This document shows, one piece after another, positions 43,674-53,378 of a stretch of DNA of 64,000 nt (positions are counted from its first letter, which is position 1; every line of letters begins with the position of its first letter). The DNA is from Rhizobium sp. S152. Lineage in GTDB: Bacteria; Pseudomonadota; Alphaproteobacteria; Rhizobiales; Rhizobiaceae. The notes under the pieces are model-generated. The model did no database searches, was not told the DNA's origin, and worked only from the letters and a program-made list of their open reading frames with translations. Position numbers and translations under genes: made by a program. The stretch covers positions 434,001 through 498,000 of the forward strand of contig NZ_JAUDRZ010000008.1 in assembly GCF_030380735.1 (NCBI RefSeq), written 5' to 3'.

Positions 43674-45851
43674 TCAGCCGACGATCTTCGAGAAGTCGGC
43701 GACGGTGCCGGTGGCTTCGCGGATGAGGCGCAGCAGCGCCAGGCGGTTGGCGCGGATCGCCGCGTCCTCGTCGTTGACGAGCACGTCGGTGAAGAAGCGA
43801 TCGACCGGCGCGCGCAGCGTCGAAAGTGCGGCCATCGCCGAACGGAAGTCTTCCTTCTCGATTGCGCCGGAGGCCTCGGCCGAAGCCGTCTTGATCGCCG
43901 CGAACAGCTCCTTCTCGGCGTCGAGCTTCAGAAGCGCCTCGGAGACGCCGTCGGCGACCACGGTGCCCTTCTTCTCCTCGGCGGCCAGGAGCTGCACGGC
44001 GCGCTTGGTGCCGGCGAGCAGGTTCTTGCCGTCCTCGGAGCTGACGAAATGCGTCAGCGCCTCGACACGACGGGCGACCATACGGAGATCGTCGGTCTCG
44101 GGCGTCAATACCGCGTCGATCAGGTCGTGGCGCGCGCCCTGGTCACGCAGATAGACCTTCAGGCGGTCGTGGAAGAACGAGAGCAGGTCGAGCTGGCGCG
44201 TCATGTCGTCGGCGGCAACGGTGCTTCCGATATCCATGTCGATCCGGCCCATGTGGCTGACGATGCGCGGCAGCAATGTCAGGTGCACGCCGCGCTCGAG
44301 TATGATGCGGATGACGCCGAGTGCGGCACGGCGGAGCGCGAAGGGGTCCTTCGAGCCCGTCGGCTTCTCGTCGACGGCCCAGAAGCCGATCAGGGTGTCG
44401 AGCTTGTCGGCCAGCGCCACCGTGATCGCCACCTTGTCCTGCGGCAGCTGGTCGGAAGGGCCCTGCGGCTTGTAGTGTTCCTCGATCGCCGTGGATACCA
44501 CCGCGTCTTCGCCCTGCAGAACAGCATATTTGCGGCCCATCACGCCCTGCAGTTCGGGGAATTCGCCGACCGCCTCGGTGCGCAGATCCGCCTTGGACAG
44601 CACCACGGCGCGATCGACCAGCTTGTAGTCGGCGCCGGCGGGGAAGGCGACCTTGGCGGCCATGGCGCGAATGCGCTCGACGCGCTCGCCCTGGGTGCCG
44701 AGCTTGGCGTGGAACGTCACGTTGAGCGCATCGAGCTTCGCCATGCGCTGGTCGAGCGGCTTGGCGAGATCGAGGCCGAACTTCTTCGCGGAGGCTTCCA
44801 GCGTTTCCAGATCCGGCAGGTTGCCCTGGTCGCGCTTCCAGAAATGCAGCGCGTCGGAGAGGCGCGCGCGCACCACCTTGCCGTTGCCGTGGATAATTTC
44901 CTTGCCGCCGTCGGTGGCTTCGATATTGGAAATCAGGATGAAATTGTTCGAAAGCGTCTCGCTACCCGGTTTGCGGGTGACGAAGCACTTCTGGTTGGTC
45001 TTGATCGTCAGCCGGATGATTTCCGAGGGGATCGAGAGGTAGTCTTCCTCGAAGCTGCCCAACAGAACCTGCGGCCATTCGACGAGGCCGGAAACCTCTT
45101 CCAGCAAGCCTTCGTCCTCGACCAGTTCGAGGCCGTTGGCGAATGCGACGTCGCGGGCGTCGTGCAGTATGATGTCCTTGCGGCGCTCGGCGTCGAGGAT
45201 GACCTTGGCCTTCTCAAGGCTCGCGACGTAATCGTCGAAGCGCTTGACGGTGATCGCCTCGGGCGCGTGGAAGCGGTGGCCGTAGGTGATGTTGGAGGCG
45301 ACGATGCCGGAGATCTCGAACGGAATGACCGTCGTTTCCTCATGCTCGGTACCAAAAAGGCAGACGATCGACTGCAGCGGACGCACCCAGCGCAGCGAGC
45401 CCGGCTGCGACGAGGCCTTGCCCCAACGCATCGGCTTCGGCCAGGGAAAGTCGCGGATGATACCAGGCACAACCTCCGCGATGATCTCCTCGGCGCTGCG
45501 GCCGGGCTTGGAGATGATCGCGACGTAGAAGTCGCCCTTCTTCGGATCGCTCTGCACCTGCGCCTCGGAAATCGAGGCAAGCCCGGCGCCGCGCAAAAAG
45601 CCTTCGATCGCCTTTTCGTTGGCGTCGGTGCGCGGACCCTTGCGTTCCTCGCGCACGTCGGCGGAGCGGGCGGTCAGCCCGCGAATGTCGAGCGTCAGGC
45701 GGCGCGGTGTCCAGTATTCCCGCGCACCCTCGTAGGAAAGTCCCGCCTCGACGAGCGCGTCGGTCACAAGCTTCCTCAGATCGCCGGCAGCCTTGCGCTG
45801 CAGGCGGGCCGGGATCTCTTCGGAGCGGAGTTCTAGCAGCAGATCGGGCAT
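43674..45851 (-). CDS. glyS: Glycine-tRNA ligase beta subunit
   Basis: The tRNA-binding beta subunit of GlyRS, 725 residues. It begins [20 protein letters not shown]. Conserved parts include [31 protein letters not shown] [17 protein letters not shown], and the DALRV-like C-terminal [19 protein letters not shown]. It pairs with GlyQ, whose gene is about 10 kb away and on the plus strand. Confidence 0.97.
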   Translation of the reverse strand: MPDLLLELRSEEIPARLQRKAAGDLRKLVTDALVEAGLSYEGAREYWTPRRLTLDIRGLTARSADVREERKGPRTDANEKAIEGFLRGAGLASISEAQVQSDPKKGDFYVAIISKPGRSAEEIIAEVVPGIIRDFPWPKPMRWGKASSQPGSLRWVRPLQSIVCLFGTEHEETTVIPFEISGIVASNITYGHRFHAPEAITVKRFDDYVASLEKAKVILDAERRKDIILHDARDVAFANGLELVEDEGLLEEVSGLVEWPQVLLGSFEEDYLSIPSEIIRLTIKTNQKCFVTRKPGSETLSNNFILISNIEATDGGKEIIHGNGKVVRARLSDALHFWKRDQGNLPDLETLEASAKKFGLDLAKPLDQRMAKLDALNVTFHAKLGTQGERVERIRAMAAKVAFPAGADYKLVDRAVVLSKADLRTEAVGEFPELQGVMGRKYAVLQGEDAVVSTAIEEHYKPQGPSDQLPQDKVAITVALADKLDTLIGFWAVDEKPTGSKDPFALRRAALGVIRIILERGVHLTLLPRIVSHMGRIDMDIGSTVAADDMTRQLDLLSFFHDRLKVYLRDQGARHDLIDAVLTPETDDLRMVARRVEALTHFVSSEDGKNLLAGTKRAVQLLAAEEKKGTVVADGVSEALLKLDAEKELFAAIKTASAEASGAIEKEDFRSAMAALSTLRAPVDRFFTDVLVNDEDAAIRANRLALLRLIREATGTVADFSKIVG

Positions 45852-46280
45852 GTCACTTTCCTTGCCTCCACGGGGAAGGCGCTACCTTGCGGGTCTGAAA
45901 ACGGTCGCCTCTGCTAGCAAAGAATGGCGCAGGTTTACAAGCTGCAAAAGCGGATGATGGGGGCGGGGAGGGGATTTGGGTAACCGGAATGCCTTTCGGC
46001 AGCCTTTGATGTTTGGAAACGGGCTCCGCCTCGCGGTCGAGTGCCAATGCGGTTGGCCGCAATGTCGGCTATCGGCCCTAAGCGGACGGTCACCTCACCC
46101 TACTGCCCTCGAAAAGGGTGCTGGGGATCCGCTACTGCACAACTTGCGACGAAGCAGCGTGTGGCTACTGTCCAAGGTTTGGCGAACTTAGGCGCCTCCC
46201 ATGCAGTAAAAAAGCTGATGACAGACACTAAAATTCAAGGTAGCAAATCTTCCAGCTAGTCGATTAAGGTGTGGCCCAAG
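45852..46280. other. Intergenic stretch upstream of glyS
   Basis: These 429 bases have no supportable gene. They contain the first of three related short sequences, TCGGCCCTAAGCGGAC at 46070-46085, that recur further on. Confidence 0.5.
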
Positions 46281-46442
46281 ATGACTGAAGAGGCGACAGA
46301 AAATGCGGAGAAAGCTCGGATCGACGAACTCTTTCGCGCCCCGTTGCCTTGGTATAGTGAGCCAAAAATAGTTCGTCGTCTCATCATCCTCAGTGCCGTC
46401 GGTGGCGCCATGATCTTCTTTCTTTCGGAGTATCTCTTCTAG
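46281..46442 (+). CDS. Predicted small membrane protein (53 aa)
   Basis: The reading frame gives MTEEATENAEKARIDELF, then a single hydrophobic helix (IVRRLIILSAVGGAMIFFLS). The start lacks a clear ribosome binding site. It is a small orphan in a gene-poor patch, and no family is recognised. It could be non-functional. Confidence 0.4.
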   Translation: MTEEATENAEKARIDELFRAPLPWYSEPKIVRRLIILSAVGGAMIFFLSEYLF

Positions 46443-46511
46443 CGAGGGGCGGCTGCGGCGATCGGTGAGGCCTCTTCTCCAAAGAGTTTCTGAAAGCGTG
46501 ACGAGACCTTC

Positions 46512-46709
46512 ATGAATAAGCTGACTATCTATCGATTGTGTTTGCTGGGTCTCATTTTGATTGCAATCTGCATTGAGCACTCCATCGCTTTTATACTGCT
46601 CGCATGGTGGGCAAGCGCGTTGATAGCTCACTGGTTCAAGCAATCTGGAAAGCGAGCTCTCCATGCTTCTGCATTCATGGCTATGGACATGCTGAGTGCA
46701 TGGCTTTAG
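46512..46709 (+). CDS. Predicted small membrane protein (65 aa)
   Basis: The frame MNKLTIYRLCLLGLILIAIC continues through a second hydrophobic region (FILLAWWASALIAHWF) and ends HASAFMAMDMLSAWL. It has no known family. The composition is less GC-rich than the chromosome average. It is listed as a tentative gene only. Confidence 0.35.
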   Translation: MNKLTIYRLCLLGLILIAICIEHSIAFILLAWWASALIAHWFKQSGKRALHASAFMAMDMLSAWL

Positions 46710-46994
46710 CTCGGGAACGCTTTCTACATATGGCGAGATACTGGCGAAGACGGCTGAGTGAGGCAGGCCCCTGATAGTCGTCATGCTATCAACCCTGTCA
46801 CAAGATGCTTGCGCGGTAGGGCCGCCATCGGCCCAAATCGGACAGCGCGTCGCCTAAAACGGATGTCCCCTATTGGCGCAAATCAGTCATCAGCGGTTCT
46901 GGCTGTTGAGGCGCGGGAAGTCCCGGCCCGGTCGGGGCGGCTCGCGAAATGGCCTTGGCAAGGATGTACCGTTACCGATGCTCCGTTTCACGTT
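46710..46994. other. Non-coding remnant stretch
   Basis: I see no gene. A second copy of the recurring motif, TCGGCCCAAATCGGAC (near 46829), falls here. It looks like decayed intergenic DNA. Confidence 0.45.
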
Positions 46995-47612
46995 TTAGTA
47001 CCGGCAGGGTGCTCCGCCGCAAGTATAATGCTTCGGTATTCTGACTGCTTTCTGTCTATAATCCATCATAGACACTGCTGTCGGGAACGGAAAAAAATGA
47101 TCGTCGGTCGGGTAACGCCGCACAATTTTTGTGATCGAACCACCGTCTTTCGTGGTCCACACCTCCGCCCCGGCAATGCGCCCGCCTCTATGATAGGTGG
47201 CGTAATAGATGGCAGTGCCTTTGGCCTTCTTAGCCGTGCATGAGGTAAAAGCCTGCCAGTATGGGGTCTCGTTGCTCCTGCGATCCCATGTCGTTTCATC
47301 GGCTCTTTTTTGATAAACGTAATCGCCGTGAATAATCAACGCCATGCGTTCTTGCAGCGTCCCGTCGGCCCTCAATTCAAAGATAGTTTCTCGATAGAGA
47401 GCTAGCTCCTTCATTCTCCTGTAGATGGAGTTGAGTTTCTCACATGTCGGATCAATAAGTCGGGGTATATCTCTGCTTTCGTGGTCGATGTCGCTCGCCA
47501 TACTCTGCGTTGTGGTAGCGACGAGCGGAAGAAAGATAGCGACGAGCATCAGCTTTAGTGACGTCTGCAAGGAGTTACCACCTCGGAATTTCCGAAACAC
47601 AAGCCACAGCAT
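46995..47612 (-). CDS. Predicted secreted hypothetical protein
   Basis: A 205-residue reading with a hydrophobic signal-like segment SLKLMLVAIFLPLVATTTQS followed by MASDIDHESRDIPRLIDPTC. Then it has no recognised domain; it has four to five Cys and is rich in Lys/Arg. A TTG at 47570 with GAGGTGG upstream gives a shorter and tidier signal peptide, so the true start is uncertain. There is no family match that I can name. It lies in the accessory patch and may be an island gene. Confidence 0.5.
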   Translation of the reverse strand: MLWLVFRKFRGGNSLQTSLKLMLVAIFLPLVATTTQSMASDIDHESRDIPRLIDPTCEKLNSIYRRMKELALYRETIFELRADGTLQERMALIIHGDYVYQKRADETTWDRRSNETPYWQAFTSCTAKKAKGTAIYYATYHRGGRIAGAEVWTTKDGGSITKIVRRYPTDDHFFPFPTAVSMMDYRQKAVRIPKHYTCGGAPCRY

Positions 47613-47854
47613 CGTGGTGACAACCTAAAATTTTATTATGGTGCAGCGAAGTCTGCATCACGCCTCCCTAGACGACCGCTTCTGGCGCGAAGCGGAAGAC
47701 CGAAGTCGGCCCAATGCGGACATTCGGTTGCTATGCTTCCACCATAGAGTTGCCAGCAAAGCTCTTTCTGGTGGTGACGTGGACAGTCTTCACTGCAATA
47801 GGGTCAAGCCGAAAAATGTGCTAAGCGGCAGCCAGACAACAACAGGAGTGTATC

Positions 47855-48088
47855 GTGAGCGAACCGACCGTAGCAGAGGCAACAGACCGTATTTATGAAT
47901 CGCTCCGGGCGGACAATGCTGACATCGACCTGCATATAGCAGCCCTCAAGGCAGCTTTGACGCGGGCGGGCTTGAAAGAGGCCGTCTTCGATCCGGCCAA
48001 GCTTGTGCACGGCAATCGCTCCGGCCGGAAACTCATGCAGGCCTACTTTCGGCAGCGTGGCGTGAAGGTGACATTCACGGCACAGTGA
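47855..48088 (+). CDS. Conserved hypothetical small protein (77 aa)
   Basis: The 77-residue protein is soluble: MSEPTVAEATDRIYESLRAD, a helical core ALKAALTRAGLKEAVFDPAK and the end AYFRQRGVKVTFTAQ. GGAG eight bases upstream supports the GTG start at 47855. Its amphipathic helices and basic C-terminus suggest nucleic-acid or protein binding, but I do not recognise a family. Confidence 0.55.
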   Translation: MSEPTVAEATDRIYESLRADNADIDLHIAALKAALTRAGLKEAVFDPAKLVHGNRSGRKLMQAYFRQRGVKVTFTAQ

Positions 48089-48318
48089 CGCTGTCCGACG
48101 ATGGCAGATGCAGCGTGATCAAGCGTCTGTAGTAGCGCTTGCTGCAATCAGGTTGAAGCTGCCGCAGATTTCGTCCGCAATTGGCGCCAAGCATCCCGGC
48201 TTTGGCCGTCGTGCCCCGATCGTCGCTGCCACTTCCGCTGTGGAAACCCATCTCAAGCATTGCCTCGCCGCTTTTCGCCGCTATGGTCCGCCAACTTTAT
48301 AAAAACGCAGGAACCATC

Positions 48319-50628
48319 ATGGCCGCTGATATCCGCATGCTCTCCGCAGTCATCGCCTCCGAGATCAATGCCCGGCCCGAGCAGGCCAAGGCCGCGATCG
48401 AGTTGCTGGATGAGGGCGCGACCGTGCCGTTCATTGCGCGTTACCGCAAGGAAGTGACCGGCGGGCTCGACGATACGCAGCTGCGCGATCTCTCCGAGCG
48501 CCTCGTCTATCTGCGCGAGCTCGAAGCCCGCCGTGATACGATCGTCGAGTCGATCTCAGGCCAGGGCAAGATGAGCGACGAGTTGATGGCCAAGCTCAAG
48601 GGCGCTGCCACCAAGGCCGAGCTTGAGGATCTCTATTTGCCCTACAAGCCGAAGCGTCGCACCCGCGCCGAGATCGCCCGCGAGCGCGGCCTCGGACCGC
48701 TCGCCGAGGCGATCCTGGCTGAGCGCTCGAAAGAGCCGGCAACGCTGGCCGCGGCCTATATCACCGCTGATGTTCCCGACGTGAAGACGGCGCTGGAAGG
48801 TGCGCGCGATATCGTCGCCGAAGGCATCGCCGAAAATGCCGACCTGCTCGGCAAGCTGCGCGCCCATATGCGCGGTGCCGCCCTGCTCAAGGCCAAGGTG
48901 GTCGATGGCAAGCAGGCTGCGGGCGAGAAGTTTTCCGACTATTTCGACCATTCCGAACGCTGGGCAACGGCCCCAGGTCACCGTGCGCTCGCCATGCTGC
49001 GCGGCTGGAACGAGGAAGTGCTGACGCTGACGATCGAGGCCGACGCCGAGACTGCCTCGCCGAACAAGCCCGTCGAGCGCATGATCTTTGCCGCCTACGA
49101 GATCGGCGCGAGCCGCCCGGGCGATCGCTGGCTGATGGAAGTCGCCAGCTGGACCTGGCGCGTCAAGCTTTCCATGTCGTTGTCGCTCGACCTGATGCGC
49201 GAGCTGCGCGAACGCGCCGAGGAAGAGGCGATCCACGTCTTCGCCCGCAATCTCAAGGACCTGCTGCTCGCGGCCCCCGCCGGATCGCGCCCGACCATGG
49301 GTCTCGATCCGGGTATCCGCACCGGCGTCAAGGTCGCCGTCACTGATGCCACCGGCAAGGTGGTCGCGACCTCGACGGTCTATCCCTTCCAGCCGCGCAA
49401 CGACGTGCGCGGCGCGCAAATCGAGCTCGCCTCGCTGATCCGCAAGCACAATGTCGAGCTGATCTCGATCGGCAACGGCACCGGCAGCCGCGAAACCGAA
49501 AAGCTGGTGGCCGACATGCTGGCCGAGCTGCCGGCGCCCAAGCCGACCAAGGTCATCGTCTCGGAAGCCGGCGCCTCCGTCTATTCGGCGTCCGCGACGG
49601 CCGCCGCCGAATTCCCCAATCTCGACGTGTCCTTGCGTGGCGCCGTCTCCATCGCGCGCCGCCTGCAGGATCCGCTCGCCGAGCTCGTCAAGATCGAGCC
49701 GAAGTCCATCGGTGTCGGCCAGTACCAGCACGATGTCGACCAGCAGAAGCTGTCACGCTCGCTCGATGCCGTGGTGGAAGACGCGGTGAATGCCGTCGGC
49801 GTCGATCTCAACATGGCCTCGGTTCCGTTGCTCGCCCGCGTCTCTGGCCTCGGCACGTCGATCGCCGAAGCCATCGTCAGGCATCGCGACGAGGCCGGCC
49901 GTTTCGAGACCCGCCGCGATCTCCTGAAGGTCGCGCGCCTCGGCCAGCGCACCTTCGAGCAGTGCGCCGGGTTCCTGCGCATCCGCGACGGCAAGGAGCC
50001 GCTCGATGCCTCCTCCGTGCATCCGGAAGCCTATGGCGTCGCCAAGAAGATCGTCGCCGCCTGCGGCCGCGACCTACGCTCGCTGATGGGCGACAGCGCT
50101 GCGCTGAAATCGATCGATCCGCGCCAGTTCATCGACGACAAGTTCGGCCTGCCGACGGTGAAGGACATCCTCTCCGAACTGGAAAAGCCCGGCCGCGACC
50201 CGCGCCCGAGCTTCAAGACCGCGACCTTCGCGGAAGGGATCAACGAGATCTCCGACCTGAAACCGGGCATGACGCTTGAGGGAACGGTCACCAATGTCGC
50301 CGCCTTCGGCGCCTTCGTCGATATCGGCGTCCATCAGGACGGTTTGGTGCACGTCTCGCAGCTTGCCGACCGCTTCGTCAAAGATCCTCACGAAGTTGTG
50401 AAAGCCGGCGATGTGGTCAAGGTTCGCGTCGTCGAGGTGGATGCCAAACGCAAGCGCATCGCCCTTTCCATGCGCAAGGACGATGGCGCCGGCGCGCCTC
50501 CGCCGCGTGGCGAAACGCGTTCAAATCCAGCCCCTCGCGGTGGAAACGACCGGCGCACGTCCAGCCCCAAGAGCGAGAGCCAGGGGGCATTCGGCGCAGC
50601 GCTTGCCGAAGCCATGAAGCGAAAATAA
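48319..50628 (+). CDS. tex: Transcription accessory protein Tex (S1 RNA-binding)
   Basis: A 769-residue Tex/Spt6-like protein: N-terminal Tex domain ([20 protein letters not shown]), the YqgF-like domain ([20 protein letters not shown]), HhH repeats ([20 protein letters not shown]), and a C-terminal S1 domain ([40 protein letters not shown]). A Pro/Arg-rich tail follows. It binds RNA and affects transcription or toxin production. I start at 48319 ([10 protein letters not shown]), with AGGAACC upstream; upstream readings are unrelated. Confidence 0.94.
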   Translation: MAADIRMLSAVIASEINARPEQAKAAIELLDEGATVPFIARYRKEVTGGLDDTQLRDLSERLVYLRELEARRDTIVESISGQGKMSDELMAKLKGAATKAELEDLYLPYKPKRRTRAEIARERGLGPLAEAILAERSKEPATLAAAYITADVPDVKTALEGARDIVAEGIAENADLLGKLRAHMRGAALLKAKVVDGKQAAGEKFSDYFDHSERWATAPGHRALAMLRGWNEEVLTLTIEADAETASPNKPVERMIFAAYEIGASRPGDRWLMEVASWTWRVKLSMSLSLDLMRELRERAEEEAIHVFARNLKDLLLAAPAGSRPTMGLDPGIRTGVKVAVTDATGKVVATSTVYPFQPRNDVRGAQIELASLIRKHNVELISIGNGTGSRETEKLVADMLAELPAPKPTKVIVSEAGASVYSASATAAAEFPNLDVSLRGAVSIARRLQDPLAELVKIEPKSIGVGQYQHDVDQQKLSRSLDAVVEDAVNAVGVDLNMASVPLLARVSGLGTSIAEAIVRHRDEAGRFETRRDLLKVARLGQRTFEQCAGFLRIRDGKEPLDASSVHPEAYGVAKKIVAACGRDLRSLMGDSAALKSIDPRQFIDDKFGLPTVKDILSELEKPGRDPRPSFKTATFAEGINEISDLKPGMTLEGTVTNVAAFGAFVDIGVHQDGLVHVSQLADRFVKDPHEVVKAGDVVKVRVVEVDAKRKRIALSMRKDDGAGAPPPRGETRSNPAPRGGNDRRTSSPKSESQGAFGAALAEAMKRK

Positions 50629-50664
50629 GGGCTTAGAGATAAGCATTGCAAAAATATCACACTT

Positions 50665-50680
50665 TGGCAGTCATGTTGCC
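50665..50680 (+). promoter_or_regulatory. Sigma-54-like promoter before cfa
   Basis: TGGCAGT-N4-TTGCC has GG (50666-50667) and GC (50678-50679) exactly 10 bp apart. The match to TGGCACG-N4-TTGCW is close but not perfect. It lies about 85 bp before cfa. Overlapping TTTGGCA, TTGCCAA and TGCCAAA half-sites could alternatively be an operator. Confidence 0.4.
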
Positions 50681-50763
50681 AAGGTGCCAAATGCGGCGCT
50701 TGTAAGGCGGCGGAGAGGGGCTAAGTTTACCGAACTAACCTGTCACATTGCGAGGCCTAACTG

Positions 50764-52023
50764 ATGGCGTCGGCTTTCTTATCGATTGTCCAGAAAATCA
50801 TCCGCAAGGGTAACCTTAAGCTCACGCTCGCCAATGGCGAGACGCATACGATTGGGGACGGCACGGGAGATCCTGTTGCCGCCCGCATCGCCGACGAGGA
50901 GGCGGAACGACTGATCCGCCGCGACCCCACCCTCAAGCTCGGCGAAATGTACATGGATGGCCGGTTCATTCTCGAACAGGGCAACATTTACGACTTCCTG
51001 GCTCTGGTGAAGCAGAACACGACCAACGAAGTCTTCGACATCCCGATGGCAGCTCTTCTGGTTGGCCGCATTGCCCTGCAGCAGCTGAAGAGCCGTCTTC
51101 CCGTCAATCACAACAAGCGCAACGTCGCGCATCACTACGATCTCTCCGAAAAGCTGTTCGAGCTGTTCCTGGACGAGGACTGGCAATACTCCTGCGCCTA
51201 TTACAATCCGCCGGGCATCAGCCTGGAGGAGGCGCAGGTCGCCAAGAAGCGGCATATCGCTGCCAAGCTCCTGCTTGAGCCCAATCAGCGGGTGCTGGAA
51301 ATCGGCTCCGGCTGGGGCGGCATGGGCATGTACCTGACGGAATCGACGCCGGGCGTGGATCTTACGGGCATCACGCTCAGCGAGGAGCAGCTGAAGATCT
51401 CGCGTGAGCGAGCGCAAAAGCGCGGCCTGTCCGATCGCCTGCGGTTCGAGCTGCAGGACTACAAGACGATGAAGGGTCAGAAGTTCGACCGCATCGTTTC
51501 CGTCGGCATGTTCGAGCATGTCGGCATCGGCAATTTCGGCAATTTCTTCCGCAAGGTGCACGAGCTGCTCGCCGATGACGGCGTCATGGTCCTGCACTCG
51601 ATCTCGCGGCCGAAGCCGAGCTTCGCCACCAATGCCTTCATCGAGAAGTACATCTTCCCGCAGGGCTATATCCCCTCGATCGGGGAGACGCTGCCGGCCA
51701 TCGAAAAGGCGAACCTTCTGGTGCGCGACGTCGAGGTCCTGCCGCTACACTACGCCTACACGCTGCGCCACTGGCGCGAGCGTTTCGTGGCGCGCAAGGC
51801 GGAAGCCGTGGCGCTCTACGACGAACGCTTCTTCCGCATGTGGGAATTCTATCTGGCGGGCTCCGAGATGGGCTTCCGCTGGGACGAGCTCTTCATCATG
51901 CAGATCCAGATTTCCAAGAACCAGTATTCCACCCCCGACAATCGCGACTATATCGCCGCGAACGAGGCGAAGCTGAAGGAATTCGAGGCAACGCGTCCGC
52001 CGCTCGAAAAGGTTATTCTCTGA
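50764..52023 (+). CDS. cfa: Cyclopropane-fatty-acyl-phospholipid synthase
   Basis: Adds a methylene from SAM across double bonds of membrane phospholipid acyl chains; 419 residues. Family pattern: NVAHHYDLSEKLFELFLDED, QYSCAYY, VLEIGSGWGGMGMYLTES, SVGMFEHVGIGNFGNFFRKV and HYAYTLRHWRERF. The N-terminus has no signal peptide, consistent with peripheral membrane association. A sigma-54-like promoter precedes it and a strong terminator follows. Confidence 0.95.
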   Translation: MASAFLSIVQKIIRKGNLKLTLANGETHTIGDGTGDPVAARIADEEAERLIRRDPTLKLGEMYMDGRFILEQGNIYDFLALVKQNTTNEVFDIPMAALLVGRIALQQLKSRLPVNHNKRNVAHHYDLSEKLFELFLDEDWQYSCAYYNPPGISLEEAQVAKKRHIAAKLLLEPNQRVLEIGSGWGGMGMYLTESTPGVDLTGITLSEEQLKISRERAQKRGLSDRLRFELQDYKTMKGQKFDRIVSVGMFEHVGIGNFGNFFRKVHELLADDGVMVLHSISRPKPSFATNAFIEKYIFPQGYIPSIGETLPAIEKANLLVRDVEVLPLHYAYTLRHWRERFVARKAEAVALYDERFFRMWEFYLAGSEMGFRWDELFIMQIQISKNQYSTPDNRDYIAANEAKLKEFEATRPPLEKVIL

Positions 52024-52034
52024 CCGCATGAAGA

Positions 52035-52059
52035 GGCGCGGCAAACTCCGCGCCTTTTT
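52035..52059 (+). terminator. Intrinsic terminator after cfa
   Basis: GGCGCGG (52035-52041) pairs with CCGCGCC (52048-52054), followed by TTTTT. Confidence 0.9.
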
Positions 52060-52093
52060 CGTTTCCGCTGTTTCGTTTTGAAAGGGTTGCAAG

Positions 52094-52675
52094 ATGAGCA
52101 GTGCCTATCCCGAGATCACGCTTGTGCGCCACGGCGAGACCGAATGGAGCCTGTCGGGCCGCCACACCGGCCGTAGCGATATCCCGTTGACGGAAAACGG
52201 CGAAGCCGCCGCCCGTCTCGTCGGGCCGCGTCTTGAGGGATTGACCGTCGCCGAGGTCTGGTCGAGCCCATCCCAGCGCGCCCGCAACACCTGCCGCCTT
52301 GCCGGGTTCGGAGAGCGGATGGTGGTCAAGGACGATCTCGCCGAATGGGATTATGGCGCCTACGAGGGTATCAAGACCAAGGAGATTCTGGCCAGCCGCC
52401 CGGGCTGGCAACTCTTTCGCGACGGCTGCCCGGATGGCGAGACGGCAGCCGATGTCGGCGTGCGAGCGGACCGTATCATTGCGGCGATCCGCGCGGCGAA
52501 CGCCGCGATCCTGATCTTCTCCAGCTCCCACTTCCTCCGCGTGCTGGCCGCCCGCTGGATCGGATTGCCGCCAGAGGGCGGGGCGCATTTCGTGCTGGAT
52601 ACGACCAGCATCAGCGTTCTCGGCTACGAGCACGATCTGACCGAGCCGGTGATCAGACGATGGAATGAAATGTAA
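52094..52675 (+). CDS. Histidine phosphatase (phosphoglycerate mutase-like) family protein
   Basis: A 193-residue protein. The N-terminal catalytic RHG is clear (TLVRHGETEWSLSGRHTGRS). The following WSSPSQRARNTCRL and EWDYGAYEG are typical of the family. The usual second SHGH segment reads FSSSHFLRVLAARW, so the catalytic His-Gly is replaced by Ser-Ser. The substrate is unknown. The change may reduce activity, or the remaining His may serve. Confidence 0.85.
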   Translation: MSSAYPEITLVRHGETEWSLSGRHTGRSDIPLTENGEAAARLVGPRLEGLTVAEVWSSPSQRARNTCRLAGFGERMVVKDDLAEWDYGAYEGIKTKEILASRPGWQLFRDGCPDGETAADVGVRADRIIAAIRAANAAILIFSSSHFLRVLAARWIGLPPEGGAHFVLDTTSISVLGYEHDLTEPVIRRWNEM

Positions 52676-52709
52676 GCCAGAGTTGTGGCCGTGATCCCTA
52701 GGAGTATTT

Positions 52710-53282
52710 ATGAGCTCAATAGCTGCGCGGATCATATTGCTTAACGGCGTAGGGAGTTCGGGGAAATCATCGATTGCCCGAGAACTGCAGCGGATTGCCG
52801 GGCGTCCGTTTCTGCATGTGGAGATGGATATGTTTCTCAACATGTTGCCCCAGGCCCATGAAAACCATCCTGATGCATTCATCTATGAGACCACTGCAGA
52901 CGCAGATGGCCTTCCCGTCGTGGCGATCAAAAACGGTCCGCTAGGCGAAAGGCTTATGAAAGGAATGCGCCACTCTATCAGGGCAATGGCGGCGCAAGGG
53001 CTCGATCTCATCGTTGATGATGTTCTTATCGGAGCGGATGACGTCGGAAGCAGGGAATATGCAGAGCTCTTGAGGCCGTTCCAGTTCTATCGGGTGGGCG
53101 TTTTCGCAAGCCTTGAAGTGCTAGAGGAGCGGGAGCGGAAGCGTGGAGATCGGATGCTTGGATTGGCGAGATGGCAATTCGATAGGGTGCACAGCGGGAT
53201 GAGCTACGATCTCGAGCTCGATACGAGCAATGTCTCGCCCGCCGAATGCGCGAACACGATCAAGCAGAGATTTCAACTCTGA
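52710..53282 (+). CDS. Chloramphenicol phosphotransferase-like P-loop kinase
   Basis: The 190-residue protein has a P-loop IILLNGVGSSGKSSIARELQ, an acidic MDMFLNMLPQAHENHP following a VEMD motif, and LDLIVDDVLIG. This is the layout of the CPT family, which phosphorylates chloramphenicol in Streptomyces. Many family members in other bacteria have unknown targets, so resistance cannot be inferred. AGGAG lies before the ATG. The codon use is not unusual. It is a separate gene between the phosphatase and ubiA. Confidence 0.75.
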   Translation: MSSIAARIILLNGVGSSGKSSIARELQRIAGRPFLHVEMDMFLNMLPQAHENHPDAFIYETTADADGLPVVAIKNGPLGERLMKGMRHSIRAMAAQGLDLIVDDVLIGADDVGSREYAELLRPFQFYRVGVFASLEVLEERERKRGDRMLGLARWQFDRVHSGMSYDLELDTSNVSPAECANTIKQRFQL

Positions 53283-53378
53283 CTGTCCATAACTCGTAAC
53301 GAGTCGTTTTGCCACGCAGGTCTACTCGAGCCCACCATCCCGCTTGACCCACCATCCCCCACGTCGCTAGATGACCGC

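Noticed and set aside
47638..47898. 86-codon frame before the 77-residue gene
   Set aside because: Overlaps the better-supported GTG gene and lacks any protein-like pattern.
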